Part shown: in pieces, positions 7,577-15,928 of the stretch
Numbering within the stretch: the stretch's first letter is position 1
Layout: each line of letters starts with the position of its first letter
Origin: Chthoniobacter flavus Ellin428
GTDB taxonomy: Bacteria; Verrucomicrobiota; Verrucomicrobiia; Chthoniobacterales; Chthoniobacteraceae
Direction of reading: 5' to 3'
DNA length: 64,000 nt
Assembly: GCF_000173075.1 (NCBI RefSeq)
Contig: NZ_ABVL01000030.1
Coordinates: forward strand, 1 to 64,000
Notes under the pieces: generated by a model
What the model saw: the letters and a program-made list of their open reading frames with translations, nothing else
Database searches by the model: none
What the model was told of the DNA's origin: nothing
Made by a program: the position numbers and the translations under genes

Positions 7577-9247
7577 GTGCGACTGCCGCGGAGCACACCG
7601 ACCCCATTCCGTTCGGACCCGAAACCCGTGGAGGTCAAGAAAGGCCCCGCGGTCGTCTTCCTCTTCAGCGGTGGTGTTTTCCGTGGAGTCTTTCAAGTGG
7701 GATTCAGCAATGCCATGAGCGAACTGGGCATCCAGCCGGACGTGGTGGCGGGCGCTTCTGTCGGGACCATTATCGGGGCGTTGACCGGCCGGGTTTTTGA
7801 AAGACCGGCCGGGCAGGAGCTCGTGGACCGACAGCGCCAGACCCGGCGCCTTGCCGCGACTTTCCTCACCATCGACCGATTCGTGCTCACCGATCGATTT
7901 GCGGATTTCATCCGTCGATTTTCGATTCGCGCGGCGGCGGCCAATTTCTCACCGCGGGATCTGGATCTGGTTTTCCGGCGCTACGAGAAAGACAGCACGT
8001 TCACCTTTGGCCGTCGTGCCCGCCGGGTTTTTTCCGGGGTGGAGCGGTTGTTTCATCTCAGCCCTTTTGAGATGCTGCAGCTCGCGCAGATTATCCGGGC
8101 GGGCCACTGGCAGGCGGCGGCCAAACAGATCAAGAGGCTCATCCAGGAAATGGTCGATCGCTATGGGGTCGGGCTGGAATTGCTTGGCCCCGAACCGCTG
8201 CAACAGCTCATCGACGGCTTTGTTTTCGACCGGAAAACCGACCCGGGCGCCCGTCTCGATCACTTTGGTTTTCCCCTCATCGGCACCACGACGAATTTCA
8301 CCGACGGCCGGCTCGAGATCCTCCGGCACACCAGCCCTTGGGACCCGCGGTTCACGCAAAGCTTGCTCGCCGGAAGCGCCTTCCCAATGGTCTTCCGTCC
8401 ACGCTGGTCCTGGGAGGTCTATCGACGCCCCGACCATGTCGCACAGTACGCGGATGGCGGGATCATGGACAATCTCCCCCTTGGCGCCGTGGTCGAGTAT
8501 CTTTGGGGCAAGGACTCCGCTTCACGCTATGAACGCCGCCCCGAGGTTCCCCATCTCATTCTGACCGCGACGCTCGAACCGGAGAAGGCGGACTGGAGCG
8601 GGAAAGAGGATCTCGAAAAGCTCTGCTGGACCGAGATTAGCGCCCGGGCAAAGCAACTGCGTTACAATGGCAAGATCGACAAATTCCAGCGCGGTCAGCG
8701 CGATATTCGGCGCATCATTAAACAGCGCGCCGCCGAGGGTGACCCTGATGTTTCTTCGCCCGATCTTCCGCTGAACCTGGACGTGCTCGCGGTGAAACCT
8801 CAGTGGCTTTGTGGTACCTTCGCCTTCCATCCGATGCTCGGGTTCAGTCGCAAGAGGCAGACGGAAAGCATCGCTCACGGATGCGCCTCCACGATCTGCG
8901 CGGTGGCCGATCATTTCGATCCCGAGAACACCGCTCACGCCATCAATGTCGATTTGCTGAGAAACTGGGCGAGAGGCCGGGGAATCGCCCTGGACCAACT
9001 CCCGGAACGGTCCAGCACAGCAGACCACGGAGCGCTCCGCTATGGTCCCGCCGAACTCTCCGCGGCCGAGCAGGAGGAGGGCGCCTGCTGGTTCCGCCGC
9101 GCGAATCCCGAGACCGGCCAGCGCCCCGTCTGCCCGTTCCATCCCCGGAGTTCCGCCTGCGGTGAAGGCGAAGAACTCGGCGACGAATTGCACAAGATCT
9201 ACCTCGCCTGCGGGCGCAGAAAAACACACCAGGCACGCGGCGGCTGA
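7577..9247 (+). CDS. Patatin-like phospholipase (second of a tandem pair)
   Basis: All patatin elements are present. The glycine loop is FSGGVFRGVFQVG, the nucleophile elbow is GASVG (about residues 59-63), and the Asp-Gly-Gly is in YADGGIMDNLPLG near residue 293. A soluble C-terminal extension follows. The frame is open from 7460. GTG 7577 is favoured as start because a strong purine block (AGGAGGAGGAG, 7553-7563) lies 13 nt upstream, and because residues before it read unlike protein. An alternative is that this is the second half of a single double-patatin polypeptide split by frame errors around 7425 and 7550. The two patatins are not close copies, since inserts and lengths differ. Substrates are unknown, but lipid acyl hydrolysis is expected. 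Confidence 0.8.
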   Translation: MRLPRSTPTPFRSDPKPVEVKKGPAVVFLFSGGVFRGVFQVGFSNAMSELGIQPDVVAGASVGTIIGALTGRVFERPAGQELVDRQRQTRRLAATFLTIDRFVLTDRFADFIRRFSIRAAAANFSPRDLDLVFRRYEKDSTFTFGRRARRVFSGVERLFHLSPFEMLQLAQIIRAGHWQAAAKQIKRLIQEMVDRYGVGLELLGPEPLQQLIDGFVFDRKTDPGARLDHFGFPLIGTTTNFTDGRLEILRHTSPWDPRFTQSLLAGSAFPMVFRPRWSWEVYRRPDHVAQYADGGIMDNLPLGAVVEYLWGKDSASRYERRPEVPHLILTATLEPEKADWSGKEDLEKLCWTEISARAKQLRYNGKIDKFQRGQRDIRRIIKQRAAEGDPDVSSPDLPLNLDVLAVKPQWLCGTFAFHPMLGFSRKRQTESIAHGCASTICAVADHFDPENTAHAINVDLLRNWARGRGIALDQLPERSSTADHGALRYGPAELSAAEQEEGACWFRRANPETGQRPVCPFHPRSSACGEGEELGDELHKIYLACGRRKTHQARGG

Positions 9248-9256
9248 GCCATTCTC

Positions 9257-9378
9257 AATCGTTAATCGTTAATCGTTAATCGTTAATCGTTAATCGTTAA
9301 TCGTTAATCGTTAATCGTTAATCCCTCCAGCGTCAGGATTAAGGATCAAGGATTGAAAATTAAGGATTAAGGATTTGA
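9257..9378. repeat. Tandem heptamer repeat
   Basis: Nine perfect head-to-tail copies of AATCGTT occupy 9257-9319, followed by AATC. A second block of degenerate ATTAAGG/ATCAAGG units then runs to about 9375. The unit length of 7 recurs in other repeats of this window (25170-25215 and 54873-54952). It sits between the second patatin and the lipoprotein hydrolase. It is a likely variable-number locus. It is too short and spacerless to be a CRISPR. Confidence 0.9.
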
Positions 9379-9467
9379 GGATCGGGGTAATTCGCTGCCT
9401 TTTCCCCGCGCCTCCATTTCATCGACGGACACTTACTTTTTTGCCACAGTCTCCATCCATTGCGTCC

Positions 9468-11165
9468 ATGAAAACGAGTTTCCGTCTTTGCCTTGCCGCA
9501 GTTTGTCTAGCCCTCGCGACGACCAGTTGTGAGAACTATTCCTCCGTCAGCGAGAGACGGCCAGGCTATCATTCGACCACTACCGCCGGTCATTTGATTA
9601 CCAAGGCGCTCCGGCATTCGGTGAAACCATACGAGCCGCAGATGGGGCGCTACATCGACGCGGCGTCGGCGGCTGCGGCCGTCCTGGAGACAAATCCCGC
9701 GGATGCGCAGGCTCTCAAGGATTACAACTATGCGGTGGGCCGGCTGTTCGAGGTGCTTCACGAGTCGGGTTTGGAACCGTGGAAAGCTCCGGTGAAATGC
9801 CCAGGGGCCAGCGGAGAGTGGAGTTTCTCCGTCGTTACGGATGGAAAGCCGGAGCACGATCCGTCGCACTACCGCATTATTCCCGCCGACCGCTTCCAGT
9901 TCAAAGGCAAGCTGGTCAAGGATCGGACGATCAAAGAGGGGCTGGGCGCGCCGATGATCATCGCCAGCCAAGGCTTCGACCCGACGAAGTTCGACCCGTT
10001 CATCATGGGTAAGACGGTCTATTACGGAGTCACTGAAACGCTCCACTTCCAGGGCCGGAATTGCATCGCCTACTACCTCGATCCGCTGGCAACGGAAACT
10101 GTGAAGTTTGGCAATCACACCTATCCGGTCGCGGCGGATTTCACGGCACCGATCGGTCTGGCGCTCGCCGAGTTGAAGCCGCGGGGCAAGGAGATCCAGC
10201 ACTTTTTGAAGCCCAAGGATTTCCTGGAATCGACCCGTCTGGCGAGATTGCAACCGTACGACCCGAAGAAGATTCCCATCCTCGTCATTCACGGTCTCGG
10301 AGATTCGCAAGCCACCTGGGCGCCCATGATCGAGGCGCTGCGCGGAGACCCGACCATTCGGCAGCATTACCAGATTTGGTTCTTTAGTTATCCGACCGGA
10401 TACCCTTACCCTCTCATGGCGGCCATCCTCCGCGACAAGATGGATGCGATCGATGCCCGTTATCCCGATCACAAGCCGATTGTCGTCATCGGCCATAGCA
10501 TGGGCGGAATGATCGCGCGGGAGTTGATGACGGATAGCGGCCTGGCCATTTGGAATTCCTTTTTTGATACCCCGCCGGACAAGACGCCTCTTTCGCCGGA
10601 GGCCCGCATGCTCCTGACCAAGACCCTCATTTTCCACCACCGCACGGATATCTCCCGGGTCATCTATGTCTCCGCTTCCCTCCGCGGCGCGTACCTCGCG
10701 ACTGGATTCCTCGGCCGTCTGGGGGAGAGTATCATCGGCGCCCCTGCCGATTTAACCGGAGTCGGAAAAGAACTCGCCATGCTGTCAAAACCCCGGGCCA
10801 CGGACGGCAAGAAGCTCAAACGCGCGCCGAACAGCATCGATGCACTGGATCCCAATAACCGCTTCGTGACCACGATCGACAAGATCCCTCTCGCCAAAGG
10901 CATCCCGTATCATTCGATCATCGGCGACCGGGGAAAGGGCGGCCATCTGGACAAGACCGAGCCGCAAAGCTCCGACGGCATCGTGCCGTACTGGAGCAGT
11001 CACCTCGACGGCGCGCAAAGCGAAGTGATTGTGCCCAGCGACCATTGGTCCAACCGCAGTCCCCAAGGGATCGCCGAGGTGCGGCGGATCTTGCTGGAAC
11101 ACCTGCAAAAGACGGGAACGGCGGTGGCACCGGCGAAACCAAACGCCAGCGTGGTCTCCCAATGA
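9468..11165 (+). CDS. Alpha/beta hydrolase lipoprotein
   Basis: ATG 9468 begins a typical signal peptide (MKTSFRLCLAAVCLALATTSC) ending in a plausible lipobox Cys, so the in-frame codons upstream from 9375 are not used. The hydrolase core shows VIHGLGDSQATW (oxyanion loop), VVIGHSMGGMIAREL (nucleophile Ser344), SSDGIVPYWS (Asp503) and PSDHWSNRSP (His526), which is a complete triad in the right order. The roughly 250-residue N-terminal region is of unknown fold. The protein (565 aa) probably acts in the periplasm or at the outer membrane as a lipase or esterase. It follows the two patatins on the same strand, which suggests a shared theme of lipid acyl-ester turnover, although the tandem repeat separates them. 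Confidence 0.85.
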   Translation: MKTSFRLCLAAVCLALATTSCENYSSVSERRPGYHSTTTAGHLITKALRHSVKPYEPQMGRYIDAASAAAAVLETNPADAQALKDYNYAVGRLFEVLHESGLEPWKAPVKCPGASGEWSFSVVTDGKPEHDPSHYRIIPADRFQFKGKLVKDRTIKEGLGAPMIIASQGFDPTKFDPFIMGKTVYYGVTETLHFQGRNCIAYYLDPLATETVKFGNHTYPVAADFTAPIGLALAELKPRGKEIQHFLKPKDFLESTRLARLQPYDPKKIPILVIHGLGDSQATWAPMIEALRGDPTIRQHYQIWFFSYPTGYPYPLMAAILRDKMDAIDARYPDHKPIVVIGHSMGGMIARELMTDSGLAIWNSFFDTPPDKTPLSPEARMLLTKTLIFHHRTDISRVIYVSASLRGAYLATGFLGRLGESIIGAPADLTGVGKELAMLSKPRATDGKKLKRAPNSIDALDPNNRFVTTIDKIPLAKGIPYHSIIGDRGKGGHLDKTEPQSSDGIVPYWSSHLDGAQSEVIVPSDHWSNRSPQGIAEVRRILLEHLQKTGTAVAPAKPNASVVSQ

Positions 11166-11367
11166 CTTATGAAAGACAATTGGTGGTTGCGGAGTGGCGA
11201 TGATGAGTTTTGGTCCATCGTTGATTTCGCCACGGCTTTTCCGGAGCAAACGTCCGGGCAATGAAATGATCCGGCAAATGGCTGGCGCGCGGGCGTGACG
11301 CCCGCGACATGACAGCCTCCTCTGCTCTCTGCCATTTGCCATCCGCCCCCCCGCTCTCCCCGCGTAT

Positions 11368-11430
11368 CAAAACACCGCGGAGCGGACACAAGAGCGGCCA
11401 AGCGGCGGACTATCAACTCTCAACTTTCTG
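11368..11430. repeat. Dispersed intergenic repeat, copy 1, within the 11166-11747 non-coding stretch
   Basis: AAACACCGCGGAGCGGACAC followed by a closely matching tail (AGCGGCCAAGCGG, CTATCAACT, TTTCTGC) recurs at 22743-22815 with few changes. CTATCAAC-type tails also appear near 25280. No protein-like frame covers the 11166-11747 region. Apart from this repeat, the palindrome at 11664 and the transporter remnant, nothing was recognised there. Confidence 0.6.
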
Positions 11431-11663
11431 CCATCCGCCATCTGCCTCGTCGATTTCGCGGACCGTCGCGAACGGCCGCATGCGGCGATTTGTCCAATTT
11501 TCGTGGCTAAAAGAAGCCATAGGCCACACCCGTCGCGCGGCATTCGAGAAAACCGTCATCAGGGCTTTAAACCTTCGGGATTTTTTCCTCGACGACGACC
11601 ATCCCACAAAATGCGGCTGTACATCTTCATTCTATGAGCCTCCAGTGTAGATTATGAATTCTG

Positions 11664-11692
11664 TTCATCATTGTCATTAGCACAATGATGAA
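11664..11692. promoter_or_regulatory. Perfect 11-bp inverted repeat upstream of the nitrate locus
   Basis: TTCATCATTGT (11664-11674) and ACAATGATGAA (11682-11692) are exact reverse complements separated by CATTAGC. The element is A/T-rich against GC-rich surroundings. It lies 55 bp before the ATG of the nitrate-transporter remnant that heads the nitrate reductase genes. It could be an operator for a dimeric regulator or an RNA leader hairpin. It lacks the paired hexaloops of ANTAR/NasR-type leaders. Confidence 0.5.
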
Positions 11693-11747
11693 TTTCGATG
11701 CAGCGGAGCCGTTGCATTTGGCATGACGGAAGCTATACGGCCGCGTG

Positions 11748-11843
11748 ATGAAATTTGCCGATCTCAAACGCGCCGGGCACTTCCCTACGCTGCTCGCTGC
11801 GTTCCAATGCCAAACCTCCCCGTCAAATCACCGGATGGCATGA
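11748..11843 (+). pseudogene. N-terminal remnant of a NarK/NasA-type nitrate transporter (MFS)
   Basis: The frame starts MKFADLKRAGHFPTLLAAF, which is the characteristic N-terminus of bacterial nitrate/nitrite MFS transporters that precede assimilatory nitrate reductase genes. After codon 19 the similarity stops abruptly, and the frame terminates at 11841-11843 instead of continuing into the first transmembrane helix. The following 60 bp lead straight into the start of the NarI-like gene, so an internal deletion of the transporter is the simplest reading. A single chance match of 19 residues is the alternative. Confidence 0.5.
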
Positions 11844-11905
11844 CCTCAACGCGCTCGAGGCGATTTCCAGCAATCGGGAATAACGGAGCGACACAGACTG
11901 TTTTG

Positions 11906-12985
11906 ATGAGACTGCCCAACCGCAGTGCGGCCATCGCCGGCATGGTGCTGACGCTTGGGTCGGCCGCAGCGATTTTCCTCGGCTCCCACGGGCTTCGGGA
12001 TTTTGATCCCGCTCTGACCGGCTACGCGATCGGCGCGCTCATGGCGGCGTTCGCAGTTGGGTATCGGTTCCTGATCTGGGCGCAGCGGCCGCCGGCGCGC
12101 ATGTATTTCAAGCGTGGTCTCGAGTTGGTCTTCCGGCCCGCCGGTGCGGCGGCGCTGGCGGAGAAAGCGCCGCGCCAATCAATGCCGCTGCCCCATGGTG
12201 CAGGCACGCTCGGCTATGCGCTGGCCCGAAATTTCGTCGCGCAGGAGTTCATCCGGCGGCGCGGCGGGCTCCGTTGGATCATGCACCTGTGCCTCTCGGG
12301 TGGCTGCACGCTGGCCTTTGCCATCACGTTTCCGCTGGTGTTCGGCTGGATTCATTTTGAGTCGTTCGCGGACAACGCGGAGATGTATCGCGTGGCGGCA
12401 TTCGGTGTGAACGTCGACAGCTTTAGCGTTCACAGCTTCAAGGCATTCGTGATGTTCAACCTGCTGAACATCTCCGCGTTGCTCGTGCTCGTCGGCCTTG
12501 TCCTGGCCGCTTTCCGGCGCCTGACCGATCCCGGCGAACGCGCCACGCAGAGCTTCGCTGAGGATATCGTGCCGCTGCTCCTCATATTGGCAGTCACCGC
12601 GACCGGACTCGCGCTCACGGTGAGCTACAAGTTCCTGGCCGGCCGGGATCACGCCATATGGGCGATCGTGCACATGGTGAGCGTCGTCTCGCTGCTGCTC
12701 TACATACCGTTCGGAAAACTCTTCCACATGTTCCAGCGCACGTGCTCGTTGTGCGTGAGCCGTTACAAAAGGGTGGGCGCCACCGGGCTCCGCGCGCACT
12801 GCCGTCGCTGCGGCGAGGATTACACGAGCGCGATGCACGTCGCCGATCTCAAGACCGTGCTTGATGAACTCGGCTTCGACTACCGTTTCTCCGGTCCGCA
12901 AGGCGAAGTCCACTATCAGGACATCTGTCCTGCCTGCCGTCGCGGCCTCCTGGCGCTCAACCAAGGCAGGACGATCGGTCGCTGA
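11906..12985 (+). CDS. NarI-like membrane cytochrome b subunit of nitrate reductase
   Basis: The 359-aa protein begins at ATG 11906. Codons upstream to 11723 in the same frame do not look like protein. It has about six hydrophobic helices. Candidate heme-ligand histidines sit in WIMHLCL, HSFKAFVMF and HAIWAIVHMVSVV ... FGKLFHMF, the arrangement seen in NarI/heterodisulfide-reductase-type quinol dehydrogenases. A soluble tail carries three Cys pairs (CSLC, CRRC, CPAC), which would suit a metal or FeS site. The nitrate reductase catalytic gene starts 16 bp downstream. The likely role is to pass electrons from menaquinol or ubiquinol to the reductase via the FeS and/or Rieske proteins. Confidence 0.7.
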   Translation: MRLPNRSAAIAGMVLTLGSAAAIFLGSHGLRDFDPALTGYAIGALMAAFAVGYRFLIWAQRPPARMYFKRGLELVFRPAGAAALAEKAPRQSMPLPHGAGTLGYALARNFVAQEFIRRRGGLRWIMHLCLSGGCTLAFAITFPLVFGWIHFESFADNAEMYRVAAFGVNVDSFSVHSFKAFVMFNLLNISALLVLVGLVLAAFRRLTDPGERATQSFAEDIVPLLLILAVTATGLALTVSYKFLAGRDHAIWAIVHMVSVVSLLLYIPFGKLFHMFQRTCSLCVSRYKRVGATGLRAHCRRCGEDYTSAMHVADLKTVLDELGFDYRFSGPQGEVHYQDICPACRRGLLALNQGRTIGR

Positions 12986-13001
12986 CCCAATCCCTCCCTT
13001 C

Positions 13002-15221
13002 ATGGCCAAACTCACTTTATCCGAGGAACAATATATCGAGCTTTACGGCCCGACGCCGAACCGCTCGCCAACCTACGATTTTCATGACGGCGAGCCGGAC
13101 AAGCTCGTGAAAACCCATTGCTGCTTCTGTGGCGTGCAATGCGGCATTCAACTCAAGGTCAAATACAATAAGGTCATTGGGTTCGAACCGTGGGACGAAT
13201 TTCCGGTCAACCAAGGCAAGCTCTGCCCGAAGGGCGTCCTGCGTTATATGCAGAATGACCACCCGGACCGGCTACTTTCGCCGCTCATCCGGACTGAGGA
13301 CGGCTTTCGCGCAGCCGGCTGGTATGAATCGCTCAACAAGACGGCGGATTCGCTCAAAGCAATTCAGGACAAACACGGCAAGGACGCCGTCGCCTTCCTC
13401 GGCGGCGCCTCAATGACGAACGAAAAGGCCTATCTCAACGGCAAGTTCGCCCGCATTGCGCTCCAGACCGCAAATATCGATTACAACGGGCGTCTCTGCA
13501 TGGTCAGCGCCGGCGCGGCGAATCGCATGGCCTTCGGCGTCGACCGCGCGGCGAATCCGTGGAGCGACATTTTGCTCGCCAAAACCATCATTCTCACCGG
13601 CACGAATCTCGCCGAGTGTTTCCCGATCCTCACCGACTATGTCTGGCGGGCCCGCGACAACGGCGCGAAAATCATCGTGATCGATCCCCGGATCACGCCG
13701 ATCGGTCGCACGGCCGATCTTTTCCTGCCGGTGCGTCCGGGCCGCGACAGCGCGCTCGCCAATGGCATCCTGCACGTGATGATCGAGCGCGGTTGGACCG
13801 ACGAGAAGTTCATCGCCGAGCATACGCACGACTTCGACAAAGTCCGCGAACTGGTAAAAAAATACACCCCCGAGGTGACCGAGAAACTTTCCGGCGTCCC
13901 GGCGAAAAACATCATCAAAGCGGCGGAGATGTGGGGTCCGGCGGAAACGTCGATGCTGCTGCACGCGCGCGGCATCGAGCACCACACCAAGGGGGTCGAG
14001 AACGTTCTCACCTACATCAACCTCGTGCTCGCCACCGGCCGCATCGGCAAACCTGGCTGCGGCTATGGCACCATCACCGGTCAGGGCAACGGCCAGGGCG
14101 GCCGCGAACACGGCCAGCGTTGCAATCAACTCCCCGGTGGACGCGACATCAACAAGCCGGAGCACCGGCAGTTCATCGCGGACTTCTGGAAAATCCCGGA
14201 ACCCGAGCTGCCGAAGCAGGGTCTGACCGCGTGCGAAATCATCGACGCCATCGAGCGCGGTGAGATCAAGGGGCTGCTCTCGATCAGCATCAACCCGCTC
14301 GTCTCAATCCCCGACTCGAACCGCACGCGGGCTGCGCTGGAGAAACTCGAGTTCTTCGCGTGCATTGATTTCTTTCTCAGTGAGACGGCCCGTTACGCCG
14401 ATGTGGTGCTGGCTGGCTCGCTGCAGGAGGAGGATGAAGGCACGGTCACGACCGGGGAGGGGCGTTGCGTGCGCCTGCGCAACTCCGTGCCCCCGCCCGT
14501 TGACGCCCGGGTGGACTGGTGGATCATTCGCGAACTCGCCAAGCGGCTGGGCAAAGAGAAGTGGTTCAATTATTCGAAGGCCGAGGAGATTTTCGACGAA
14601 CTCGCGGCGGCGTCGAAGGGCGGGCCGATCGACTACAGCGGGATGACCTATGAGAAGATCGAAAACAACATGGGCATTTTCTGGCCGTGTCCAGCTCCCG
14701 AGCATCCCGGAACGCCGCGCCTGTTCGAGGGCGGAAAATTTCATCATCCCGACGGCAAGGCGAAGTTCCACGCTTACGAATATCGGCCTCCCGCCGAGGA
14801 CGTGGACGTGGAGTACCCGATCTTTTTCACCACCGGTCGCGTAGTCTCGCAATACCTCAGCGGCACGCAGACGCGGCGCATTGGCGCACTGGTGGATCAG
14901 TATCCTGAACCGCTCTGCGAAATCCATCCCTTGCTCGCCACCAAACTCGGAATCGAAAATCGCGACATGGTGAAAGTGAGCACGCGCCGTGGCGAGATCA
15001 CGCTGCCTGCGCTGGTAGTGCAGACCATCCGGCCCGACACGATTTTCATCCCCTATCATTGGGCGGGTAAGAAGGCTGCCAACCAAGTGACAAACCGCGT
15101 GCTCGACCCGATCTCGAAGATTCCCGAGTTCAAAGTCTGCGCCTGCCGTCTGGAGAAAGTCGCCGCCCCGCCGGCGAAGGCCAACGCGGCTTGGCCACCG
15201 GTCTCGTTGGAAAACAAATGA
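13002..15221 (+). CDS. nasA: Molybdopterin nitrate reductase, catalytic subunit (NasA/NarB type)
   Basis: The 739-aa protein has the N-terminal [4Fe-4S] motif HCCFCGVQCGI (C40, C43, C47) with the fourth Cys in KLCPKG. The Mo-bis-MGD domain follows, with NGRLCMVSAG carrying the conserved Cys ligand of Nas/Nap enzymes. Further motifs are GTNLAECFPI, DPRITPIGRTAD and the MGD-binding end TTGRVVSQYLSGTQTRR. No Tat or signal peptide is present, so the enzyme should be cytoplasmic and reduce nitrate to nitrite. The start is ATG 13002; the open frame extends upstream only into the previous gene. A 4-base ATGA overlap couples it to the FeS gene. The cofactor set and nirBD downstream indicate assimilatory nitrate reduction, though the membrane subunit is unusual for that. 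Confidence 0.9.
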   Translation: MAKLTLSEEQYIELYGPTPNRSPTYDFHDGEPDKLVKTHCCFCGVQCGIQLKVKYNKVIGFEPWDEFPVNQGKLCPKGVLRYMQNDHPDRLLSPLIRTEDGFRAAGWYESLNKTADSLKAIQDKHGKDAVAFLGGASMTNEKAYLNGKFARIALQTANIDYNGRLCMVSAGAANRMAFGVDRAANPWSDILLAKTIILTGTNLAECFPILTDYVWRARDNGAKIIVIDPRITPIGRTADLFLPVRPGRDSALANGILHVMIERGWTDEKFIAEHTHDFDKVRELVKKYTPEVTEKLSGVPAKNIIKAAEMWGPAETSMLLHARGIEHHTKGVENVLTYINLVLATGRIGKPGCGYGTITGQGNGQGGREHGQRCNQLPGGRDINKPEHRQFIADFWKIPEPELPKQGLTACEIIDAIERGEIKGLLSISINPLVSIPDSNRTRAALEKLEFFACIDFFLSETARYADVVLAGSLQEEDEGTVTTGEGRCVRLRNSVPPPVDARVDWWIIRELAKRLGKEKWFNYSKAEEIFDELAAASKGGPIDYSGMTYEKIENNMGIFWPCPAPEHPGTPRLFEGGKFHHPDGKAKFHAYEYRPPAEDVDVEYPIFFTTGRVVSQYLSGTQTRRIGALVDQYPEPLCEIHPLLATKLGIENRDMVKVSTRRGEITLPALVVQTIRPDTIFIPYHWAGKKAANQVTNRVLDPISKIPEFKVCACRLEKVAAPPAKANAAWPPVSLENK

Positions 15222-15919
15222 ATACCGCGTTCCAAGGCAACGAATTCTTTCTCGATCCTTCGCGCTGCATCGGCTGCAAGGCTTGCGTGCAAGCGTGCGC
15301 GGAATGCGGCACGCATCGCGGGCAATCGATGATTCACCTGGAATACGTGCATCGTGCGACTGGCGTGCAGACCGCTCCAGTGGTCTGCATGCATTGCGAG
15401 GACCCGACTTGCGCGCGCGTCTGCCCGGCGGACGCGATCAAGCAGGATGACCACGGCATCGTCCACAGCGCCGCCAAACCGCGCTGCGTGGCGTGCTCGA
15501 ACTGCGTCATCGCGTGCCCCTTCGGCGTGCCGAAGATGAAGGTCGAACTCGACCTGATGATGAAGTGTGACATGTGTTACGACCGCACGAGCGTCGGGAA
15601 GAAGCCGATGTGCGCAACCGTCTGCCCGAGCGGTGCACTCTACTACGGCCCGCGCGAAACGATCGGAAATCTCCGCCGCGAAACCCCCGTGAACGAATTC
15701 CAATTCGGCCGCCAGACGGTCCGCACGAAGGTCAACATCATGACCGCGCCGGACGTGAAGGCGCTTCCCTTCGAGGTGCTGGATTTCCTCCCGTGGGAAG
15801 GCAAGGACTTCGACCCCTTCGAACTCTCCCGCCCCGGCGCACCGGACGCCGCGAGCGCTGCCGTCTGGGACGATGCCGGCCTTGGCCCGCGCTGCTCCGG
15901 GAACTGCACCTGCCACTGA
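15218..15919 (+). CDS. Four-cluster [4Fe-4S] ferredoxin subunit (NrfC/DmsB-like)
   Basis: The start ATG at 15218 overlaps the nitrate reductase stop (ATGA), so the nine codons further upstream are not used. The 233-aa protein has the series CIGCKACVQAC, CMHCEDPTCARVC, CVACSNCVIAC and CDMC ... CATVC typical of electron-transfer subunits of molybdoenzymes, holding up to four [4Fe-4S] clusters. The C-terminus ends CSGNCTCH, adding three Cys that might bind another metal. No signal peptide is seen, so it should work in the cytoplasm between the membrane cytochrome and the nitrate reductase. Confidence 0.9.
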   Translation: MNTAFQGNEFFLDPSRCIGCKACVQACAECGTHRGQSMIHLEYVHRATGVQTAPVVCMHCEDPTCARVCPADAIKQDDHGIVHSAAKPRCVACSNCVIACPFGVPKMKVELDLMMKCDMCYDRTSVGKKPMCATVCPSGALYYGPRETIGNLRRETPVNEFQFGRQTVRTKVNIMTAPDVKALPFEVLDFLPWEGKDFDPFELSRPGAPDAASAAVWDDAGLGPRCSGNCTCH

Positions 15920-15928
15920 TCACACACG

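Noticed and set aside
9257..9323. CRISPR array
   Set aside because: Units are 7 bp, identical and without spacers.
11718..11733. Sigma-54 promoter (GG-N10-GC) before the nitrate locus
   Set aside because: Spacing fits, but the -12 box is poor and the site lies only about 15 bp before the ATG, leaving no leader.
12861..13001. N-terminal extension of the nitrate reductase
   Set aside because: It overlaps the end of the NarI-like gene and adds no recognisable sequence before the conserved N-terminus at 13002.
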